Source: Basidiobolus meristosporus CBS 931.73
Taxonomy: Eukaryota > Basidiobolomycota > Basidiobolomycetes > Basidiobolales > Basidiobolaceae
Assembly (NCBI GenBank): GCA_002104905.1
Contig: MCFE01000066.1
Location: 62,001 to 126,000 of the forward strand
Direction of reading: 5' to 3'
DNA: 64,000 nucleotides
In this document: positions 56,806-64,000 of the stretch, one piece after another
Numbering within the stretch: position 1 is the stretch's first letter
Layout: every line of letters starts with the position of its first letter
Position numbers and translations under genes: made by a program
The notes under the pieces: model-generated
Seen by the model: the letters and a program-made list of their open reading frames with translations, nothing else
Database searches by the model: none
What the model was told of the DNA's origin: nothing

Positions 56806-57089
56806 GTAGTATTTGTACTTTTACATGGTCTTGGCAAAACAGATATATAGGATATATTCAGGAAGGTCCCAAGAGCATCTGACAAAGGTTTGGTGCTGTT
56901 TTGGCAACTTACAAATTGTTAAGAATTTTGACCAAGTTCTTTGTTGGGATTTACTTGCAGTATTCTCACCAAAACATCAGGTGTCTACAACACAAAATTT
57001 TGTGAAGTGATGTTCCAAGTGACCAGTCAGGTGAACCTTTAAGTGCAATTACAAACTTTTACATGCCTTGCCAAGGCCATGTAAAATCA
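56806..57089. other. spacer between inverted Tnp2 copies T7 and T8, M2-derived
   Basis: These 284 bp lie exactly between the two inverted Tnp2 termini. They begin with TTTTACATGGTCTTGGC (56818) and end with GCCAAGGCCATGTAAAA (near 57070-57086), an inverted repeat, and align with the M2 elements at 31165 and 51921. They may be an M2 copy that served as target for both Tnp2 copies. Confidence 0.55.
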
Positions 57090-57647
57090 CCCTATGAAGA
57101 ATAATTTGGTCCTGCAGGTGGATCCAATCCAGATCATCTGTCAAGATCCTGTTTAGAGACCATCATAACAGCAGCAGCTTAGAATTAGTGACACTCCTGA
57201 CAATCTTATAACAAGATCATGACAGTGTTTTGCAAATTTTACAGCCAAATAAAGGGATAAAACTTGACAATTTTTATTTGATGCTGTGACAATATTGCAT
57301 GGCATTGTTGCAGACTTTCAGCGCTCTATTACTATTTTAAGTGGATCCAGTTGGCCAGGACTTCCAATTGCCTTATATGGCAAGAAACCTGTTGGTATTT
57401 TGATGGCCTCACCGCAAGACTGATGACATTTTCTTGGCAGTATGATGGCCAACCACTGGTTCTATATAATGCTACCAAACCAATTTAACAAATGGTATTT
57501 CCTTTTTCTACCTCCCCTTGTGCAATTCATATATTCCACTGTAGAAGCACCTTTCTTTATTTGCTTGCCTACTACTACCCTGGGTATTCCACATATAGTT
57601 TGAATCAAAAAAACTATGGCCTCCTGCTTACTAACCTCTACAAACGC

Positions 57648-58717
57648 TGTAGTGGGGTGACAGTGACACCCACTGACAGATGTGCTCATTCCCTTATTTT
57701 CTACTTCCCTATATCTCTACTACACTTATTTTAGTTTTATCCCATTTGTCTTACCCAATCAGTACTATCCCATAAGCCGGTTGACTATCACACTTGCTTA
57801 CCTTATTGCATAAGTTACCCCTCACTTTATGTAAGATTACTAGCTATAAGTACTTCAATATTAGGCAAGTACCCGCGCCAGTACCCGTGACACATGATCA
57901 GCCCGTGTCACCATCCCTACCATTTCCATACCATATATGGTATCCCCATGTTACACAGGTCTCAGAATACTGATTCCTGATTGGTTGGATGTGCTGTGCC
58001 ACTTAGAACCTTCCGGCACCTACTTAGAACATTCTTAGGTCATTCTGATGTCATTAAGATTTCTATTGATCTCTGGAACCTTCTGGAACACCATGATTAG
58101 TAATCACTTAGCCAGTGAGAAAAGTATATAAGGGAGGCTATCCCTCAACAATAAATCATCATCCCTTTTATCAATATACCAACTTGTTGATTAGTGTGAT
58201 CACTGCTACCTGCTGCTACCTGAACTTCCAACCCCAGACCACAGGACACTCCCAGGAAACCGTGCTGACAGCCAACTACCTTGGAGGCACTACTTGTGAG
58301 GAATACTCAGAGTAGCTATCTTTTATTATATTTGATTCTTTCCCAAGTTTGTTCTTGTACAGGCAAAGATACTTTTCTGTCTTTGTAACTATTGACCACA
58401 GCTGCATTCTTATCAAGTCCCTGCTGGTGGGGTTTACAGTTGTTTTGACTTTGGAAGCTTTAGTACATTGTCATCTCAAAGGATGCTGAACCCAGCACAT
58501 ACTTTTGTTAAGACGCCAACTAAGTTAGGGACTGTAGCTCAATAGTTTTCCCTTGACATGCTTGTGGCTTTATTCCCCTTCACATTAGATTAGAGACAGA
58601 ACCCAAGTATTCCTAGCAAGCTTTTGCCAGAGGTTATTGCACCCAGTGAACACCCCACACACAAAACACTTGAGAAGTGTTGGACGTATCTCTCCCTTGG
58701 ACCTATACACCACCACA
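57648..58717. mobile_element. solo LTR (1,070 bp) in Tnp2 copy T8
   Basis: It starts TGTAGTGGGGTGAC and ends ACACCACCACA. A 4-bp repeat ACGC (57644-57647 and 58718-58721) flanks it. Excision gives 'caaacgcgcacacctgccgc', comparable with the uninterrupted sequence at 52805-52840 (minus strand) of T7. A TATA-like 'agtatataagggagg' lies near 58121-58135. A partial second copy is at 62482-63321. Confidence 0.85.
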
Positions 58718-58912
58718 ACGCGCACACCTGCCGCAATTGACATACTTCTGTCACTTCAACTTTACGGCTTTTTCGTGTGATACTTGCAAAGTTGCCATAT
58801 ACCTTGTACTACTGGTAGCATATACATCTTGCAAGCATATGCTTGGTTGTTGCCACTTCTGCCATGAATACCTCCTGAATATTGGCAAAGAACTTCTTGG
58901 TATTTAGCTAAT

Positions 58913-59646
58913 AGACTTGTTCTGTTGGATAGTGCCACATTGAGCCATGAGTGCCAAATGATGCCATAGTGTGCCAGGGAGGCCAAGTGAGCCTACACTT
59001 GGCCAAAGAGTGTGCAGCACAGCTCTGCATCTTTGTGCAAAGTAGCCCCTGTGTTTCACTCATTGTGATGGAGAAAATCCATTTTTTGACCTTTTTTTTT
59101 AGGTAAATGGTGTACAGGATGTGCAAGTGCACAAAAGGATTGAAGATATGCATCTGGTGGTCAATACCCATGACACTCTGAATCTAGCTCCTGTGGCTTG
59201 TAACATGTCACAAAAATGGATGGCACTATCTTGGTCCACTGGTACTATCTGGCACTATAAGTGCTTTGTATTGATCTTACTTTAGGGCTAATATTTAAAT
59301 ATAGTGCCGGATAGTACCAGTGGACCAAGATAGTGCCATCCATTTTTGTGACATGTTACAAGCCACAGGAGCTAGATTCAGAGTGCCATGGGTATTGAGT
59401 ACCAGATTTATATCTTCAATCCTTTAGTGCTCTTACACATCCTGCACAATATTGATCCACAAAAAAACGTCAAAAAATGGATTTTCTCCTGCATCATAAG
59501 TGAAACATAGGGGCTGCTTTGCATGAAGATGCATATCTATGTTTCACATTCTGTGGCCAAGTATAGGCTCACTTGGCCTCTCTGGCACACTATGGCATCA
59601 TTTGGCACTCATGGCTCAATGTGGCACTATCCAATGGAACAAGTCT
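58913..59646. mobile_element. Harbinger-type MITE copy 3 (palindromic, 734 bp)
   Basis: The ends AGACTTGTTCTGTTGG and CCAATGGAACAAGTCT are bounded by AAT (58910-58912 and 59647-59649), a 3-bp target duplication. The uninterrupted paralogue 'tagccaatatattcc' at 32515-32529 in copy T4 confirms the site. The arms pair along nearly the whole length, with a centre near 59275. It has no coding capacity and the same length as copy 2. Confidence 0.95.
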
Positions 59647-62063
59647 AATATATTCCTTCTCCCTGCTGGATTCTAGTCCCCCTTATAGGTGTGCTCTGGC
59701 TTTTGTTTGTGTGAATTCTGTATTAAATGGTGTAGAAGTTGGCTTGTGTCCATAAGAAATCCAGCATATCTTAGTGGAGCTTTCCTGATATAAATTAGTT
59801 GCATGTTGCACCCAATCCAACTTTGCATTACTTAACTGATTACCCACGCAATGGGGCTGCTTAGCTTCTTAATGTTATAGGTGTAGGTGTCTCCATGTGC
59901 ACATTTGTCATCAGTATTTTCCAACTCTTTCTGGCTGTCCTTGAGGTGCCAACTCATCACATCCATCACAGACTTGAAGGTAATATTCTTGATGAAACTT
60001 GGATACAGTAGTACCTGCAGCCTGACTTGTCTTCCTATCTCCCCACACATCCACTCCATAGGAGACTCCCAGAAGGTGAAGCAAAGGCCAATATTCTCCA
60101 CACACCATGCAAGATGGAGTAGAGAATGGATACAGTAGTGGCAAAGATCTACACATTCAGTTTTATGTTTGTAGTATAGCCACTCAAATCCCATCACAAA
60201 CTCCTCACACAATAGCTGCAGATGCGTCAAGTTGGCATTGGTGATCTGCTTCTGGATAAATTTTCCTACAATGTCCACATATGACTCCCAATGCTTCAAA
60301 TGTACTCTTGGTAGGAATGGGCTCAGAATACCACTTGAATCAATACATATCCAGTTCATCCAGTCTTTGCATTTGTGTTATTGCATATGCGTATGAATAT
60401 TAATTGGAGCCTATGAAAAGTACTTAGGGTAGCGGATACTCTGTAATATCTTGCCAATTTTTTAAATTTCTCCGGTATCTCAAAGTGCTTATTTAGCTTG
60501 AAATGCCCCATGTACAACTTGGTCATCAGTACAGGGATATTGTTGAAAAGCAACTGCCTTGCTCCCAGTGGAAAGCTTTTGCTCCAACAAATACACTCTA
60601 TCTTAAGTTTTCTGGTGTCCAATTGATTCCATATTGCAGGCAATGGCTTATAGCCTGCCAACTTTGCTGTAATTGCATGCTTACTTCTGTACGTTCTCTC
60701 TGTGGAAAGATGATGTTCTTAGTGCTGGTGTTTGGATAATAAAAATGTGTGTGAGTTATGAAGTAAATCCCCTAGATCTCACACATTCAACAGCAATACC
60801 ATTGATTTTGCCCAGAAAAACCTGCTATCTTGCTAATGGCTGGGTATCTCCAATGCAGATAATAATATGCACTTTTACATGATGGCCATTTACTGTTATC
60901 CTGCTGGAAAGCATACAAAATTCATCCAGGAATGGATACAGGTAGCTATCCAGGTTGGACAGTGCTTTAGGCCCAGATACCAGTGAGACTACCATCAGAT
61001 TATTGCTCTGAAACCATAAGATGGGCAGCAGATTCAGATTGATGAGAATCAGTGGCCAGCAGGATATGCTGGTAGAGTACTTGTTTAATGAGAATCCATC
61101 AAGTGCTAAAGCAAAGGCGTGGTCATACATACCTTCAAGGTAGCCCTTGCTTCTTAGATGTTTGTAATGTTTGCCATCAAATATATCAGATATGTTTGCA
61201 CTTGATTGATACTGAGTGTGGTACTGTATAGCTTTGCAATATTTGTTGGACTGCATCAGCTTCCTCAAATGGGGTATGACTGGTATACATCCAAAGTGTG
61301 AACAATGTTTTCCCTCAATGGTGGTGGATTGCTGACAATTTGGACACGTTGCAATGGTAGCATTTTTGGATGTGAATGCCATGCAACTGTTAAAACATGC
61401 TGGAATCAGGACAGTCTCTGGGTCATATGTTGCCAGCCCCATTACAGTTGTCCACTTGTACCAGGTACATGGTAAGTTTCATCCCGGTATGATTTTGGCA
61501 AGAAGTAGTAATAAATCCTCAAAGCCCCCATTACTCATTTTAGTGGAAATGCACCACTTCTCTAGCAAAAACATTACATCATTCACCAGTAGATGGATTA
61601 CTGGGCTCACTTGGCTCCATAAAGTATCCTTGGCATTTGTTTCAATGGGTGTTGTCTCATTGCATATAGGGATTTGACTAGGCTTATATGTGGTACTGTT
61701 GTTAGGGGAGATAGGCTCAAAATCCATCAGTGAGCCTTCTTTGCCAGAGCTATCACTCTGCGTGCCATATTCAGAAGGCTGAGGTGAGCCTAAGGGTGTC
61801 ACAAACTCACCTGACTCAGTTTGCACAAGGTGACAAAGACGGCCAGGTGCCAATATAGAAGTATCAACTGGCTGGCAAGATAATGTTGGTACAGTAGGGA
61901 CCAATAAATGGTCCAATATGACTTGGGTGGCAAAACACTGGCCGTGATCCTTGTAATACATCCTTTGCTGCCTGCATGCTTCATGGCTGAGAGGCTTGCC
62001 ACAATAGCCACATGGTCTTTTTTCTCTTCTCTTACAGCATTAAGTCAAAGTAGTCTTGTCCAT

Positions 62064-62285
62064 GGGGCAAACAGTTTGACCTTTAACAACGTAAAGCTAC
62101 TATATCACTTATTAGTCAATACTCATGTGAACTTAACACAGTCTTGTATTTGAGACATCACACCTACATGAATGTAAGATTCAATGATGACCCGCCATAG
62201 TAGGCATTATAAATAAAGTTGTGGCACCACATACACATGTATCTGTAACACTACTTCCCCTATGGTTTGACTCACTTCCATATAT
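62064..62285. promoter_or_regulatory. divergent promoter region of Tnp2 copy T8
   Basis: These 222 bp separate the transposase start (62063, minus) from the accessory start (62286, plus). TATAAATA at 62208-62215 lies about 75 bp before the accessory ATG. The same arrangement is seen at 18226 (T3), 35432 (T4) and 47058 (T5, inverted). Confidence 0.6.
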
Positions 62286-62481
62286 ATGCCGCCAAAAATA
62301 AAGCAAAGTCAACTGGTTCTCAACCAGATGCCACCACTGACAGCAATAGAACAGCAGATGGACAACAGCTTGCTTTGACATTCAGTGCAACAAGCAGTGC
62401 TATATCTAAAAAAGGCCATGTTAACAGTGTCCCCACTGAATGGAATAATACAGACTCCTCAAGCTCTCAGTCAAGTAGGCA
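62286..62481 (+). pseudogene. accessory gene (ORF2), N-terminus, copy T8
   Basis: The ATG at 62286 starts MPPK; a run of five A residues (six in T3) puts the downstream Ser/Thr-rich sequence in another frame, where KAKSTGSQPDATTDSN, LALTFSATSSA and SKKGHVNSVPTEWNN are readable. The gene stops at ~62481, joined to a partial LTR at the short shared sequence 'taggca'. It is too short to assign a function. Confidence 0.65.
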
Positions 62482-63321
62482 CCAGTACCTGAGACACATG
62501 GTCATACCATGTCTCCATCCCTACCATTTCTATACCGTATATGGTATCCCTATGTTACACAGGTTTCAGAATACTGCTTCCTGATTGGTTGGATGAGCTG
62601 TGCCACTTAGAATCTTCTGGCACCCACTTAGAGCATTCTTAGGTCATTCTGATGTCATTAAGATTTCTACTGATATTTGGAACCTTCTGGAACACCATGG
62701 TTAGTAATCACTTAGCCAGTAAGAGCAGTATATAAGGGAGGCTATTCCTCAACAATAAATCATCATCCCTTTTATCAATATACCAACTTGTTGATTAGTG
62801 TGATCACTGCTACCTGCTGCTACCTGAACTTCCAACCCCAGACCACAGGACACTCCCAGGAAACCATGCTGACAGCCAACTGACCTTGGAGGCACTACTT
62901 TTAAGGAATACTCAGAGTAGGTATCTTTATTATATTTGATTCTTTCCTAAGTCTGTTCTTGTACAGGCAAAGATACTTTTCTGTCTTTGTAACTATTGAC
63001 CACAGCTGCATTCTTATCAGGTCCCTGCTGGTGGAGTTTACAGTTGTTTTGACTTTGGAAGCTTTAGTACATTGTCATCTCAAAGGATGCTGAACCCAGC
63101 ACATACTTTTGTTAAGACGCCAACTAAGTTAGGGACTGTAGCTCAATAGTTTTCCCTTGACATGCTTGTGGCTTTATTCCCCATCACATTAGATTAGAGA
63201 CAGAACCCAAGTATTCCTAGCAAGCTATTGCCAGAGGTTATTGCACCCAGTTAACACCCCACACACAAAACACTTGAGAAGTGTTGGACATATCTCTCCC
63301 TTGGACTTATACACCACCACA
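62482..63321. repeat. partial LTR, same family as 57648-58717
   Basis: These 840 bp align with 57878-58717 of the full LTR; the first ~230 bp are missing. The right end is the true LTR end (ACACCACCACA). The left junction lies in accessory-gene sequence of T8 and the right junction in Harbinger copy H2, so the two flanks come from different elements. It is therefore a recombination product, not a simple insertion. Confidence 0.85.
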
Positions 63322-64000
63322 GCACAATCTGCAGTCATTAAGAACAATTAGGTGCCATATTGTAGCTACCAGTAGGCAGGATTGCTCTTGGACAATTTTG
63401 CACCATGTGGGACAATCTTTCACACTATGGCACAATCTAACACAATGAGGTTGGCACAAATGATTGGGCCCACTTGTAATGTTTGCATCACGTGCACAAT
63501 TGGATACCGCTATTATGGTAGGTAAAATCTGGTATTTGGATATGTTTTGTTAATGTAAATGGAAATACATGCATATCACACTAAAAACTACACTGATACT
63601 TACCATTTTGCTTACCATCACTCCAATTGGATGGTATCTCAGTGGTTAATTGGTCCAAAAGTATCCTGAAGCTGTCAGCCCCCAGTTAGCTCTTTGACCA
63701 ATAGACAAGCTACCTGATTTGCCATCAAATATCCCATTTTGCCCATTAAGCAAGTAAATCCCTGATCCTAGTGATTGGATAAGGTGTTATAGCTAGCACG
63801 CAATCAATTGTATGGGTGCAAATCAGATCAAATGGCTGCACTGGTGCCACAGATGATGTATACATATGCAGGGTGTTTATCTTTAGGGATCCTGTCACAA
63901 ATGTGAGACAACCTTAATATTGCTTATACCAAAAATTTAGTGATCACTGATTTGCAATGGTTTGATGCAGATTGCAAAAAAAAATGTGTTGTTTAGATCA
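63322..64000. mobile_element. PIF/Harbinger copy H2, 5'-truncated, CpG-decayed, runs off the window
   Basis: It aligns with 53187-53850 of H1 over its whole visible length, starting about 35 bp inside the H1 terminus. Most CpG sites of H1 are TpG or CpA here. The coding part would lie beyond position 64000. The left end is joined to the partial LTR. Confidence 0.9.

Larger units (their letters stand above)
57090..62063 (-). pseudogene. Tnp2-type transposase, nearly complete gene (copy T8)
   Basis: The start is the ATG at 62063 (MDKTTLT, then TAA where T2 has a Gln codon). The Cys/His finger with CGYCGKPLSHEACRQ is at 62030-61980 and the acidic linker at 61850-61650. Next come SPVIHLLVNDVM (~61610) and a 205-codon frame (61442-60825) with TYDPETVLIPAC, TCPNCQQSTTIEGKHCSHFG, ALALDGFSLNKYSTS and CWPLILINLNLLP, and LVSGPKALSNLDSYLYP. 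SFPLGARQLLFNNIPVLMTK follows (60600-60530). A 175-codon frame (60359-59832) carries the diagnostic CHYCIHSLLHLAWCVENIG and ESPMEWMCGEIG. The C-terminal region is split by a MITE (58913-59646) and an LTR (57648-58717) and ends at the terminus CCCTATGAAG (57090). Tnp2 transposases catalyse cut-and-paste movement of CACTA-class elements; this copy has too many breaks to work. Confidence 0.85.

Noticed and set aside
57878-58717. A separate ~840-bp element starting at the shared CCAGTACC
   Set aside because: Comparison with the empty site in T7 shows the true element is 57648-58717; 57878 is only where the second, partial copy begins.
1-64000. tRNA, rRNA or self-cleaving RNA genes
   Set aside because: I found no cloverleaf-type A/B box pairs, rRNA stretches or ribozyme cores that I could support by eye.

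Overview
The window is a transposon graveyard from a repeat-rich eukaryotic genome, most likely a filamentous fungus. The main DNA transposon carries a Tnp2-type transposase of the kind common in Basidiomycota, mixed with Ty1/copia and Ty3/gypsy elements, solo LTRs and MITEs. I cannot name the species. I see no intact host gene, tRNA, rRNA or CRISPR. CpG is scarce almost everywhere; the exception is one young PIF/Harbinger element, whose decayed second copy in the same window shows CpG turning into TpG/CpA. This points to CpG methylation and deamination rather than CpA-directed RIP.

Layout. 1-707: a copia RT scrap and unresolved DNA. 708-1440: a Harbinger-type MITE. 1441-9076: Tnp2 copy T1 (+), split by copia C1 (2666-7349) and a solo LTR (8207-8903). 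9077-10392: gypsy remnant. 10393-11950: fragment of a second copia family. About 11960-13240: a decayed fragment resembling the largest subunit of a multisubunit RNA polymerase, the only non-transposon coding relic I recognise. 13243-14841: Tnp2 copy T2 and a gypsy LTR. 14842-15628: copia fragment. 15629-44830: a nest in which Tnp2 copy T3 was invaded by copia C3 (itself split by the antisense copia C2), by gypsy G1 (25780-30718, nearly intact) and by Tnp2 copy T4 (31775-43697). T4 in turn carries two gypsy LTRs and copia C4, and C4 carries a MITE. 44831-50965: T5 (opposite orientation) with two solo LTRs, one holding a CTAAAGGGG minisatellite. 50966-52265: accessory-gene and MITE pieces. 52266-56805: T7 with Harbinger H1 inserted (53152-56569). 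57090-62481: T8, inverted relative to T7, with a 1.07-kb LTR and a MITE inserted. 62482-64000: partial LTR and a CpG-decayed Harbinger copy H2.

How the parts work together. The Tnp2 element has two divergent genes on a roughly 220-bp intergenic promoter: the transposase, and an uncharacterised accessory protein ('ORF2' below) with a conserved core and a tail of ~66-residue tandem repeats. Copy T4 shows both ends (CCCTATGAA-type termini) and a 3-bp target duplication. H1 encodes a DDE transposase plus a divergent basic accessory protein, and its termini match the three ~734-bp palindromic MITEs, so it is their likely mobiliser. Boundaries were set from target-site duplications and from 'empty site' paralogues inside the window. 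Labels T1-T8, C1-C4, G1, G2, H1, H2 and M2 are local to this annotation.
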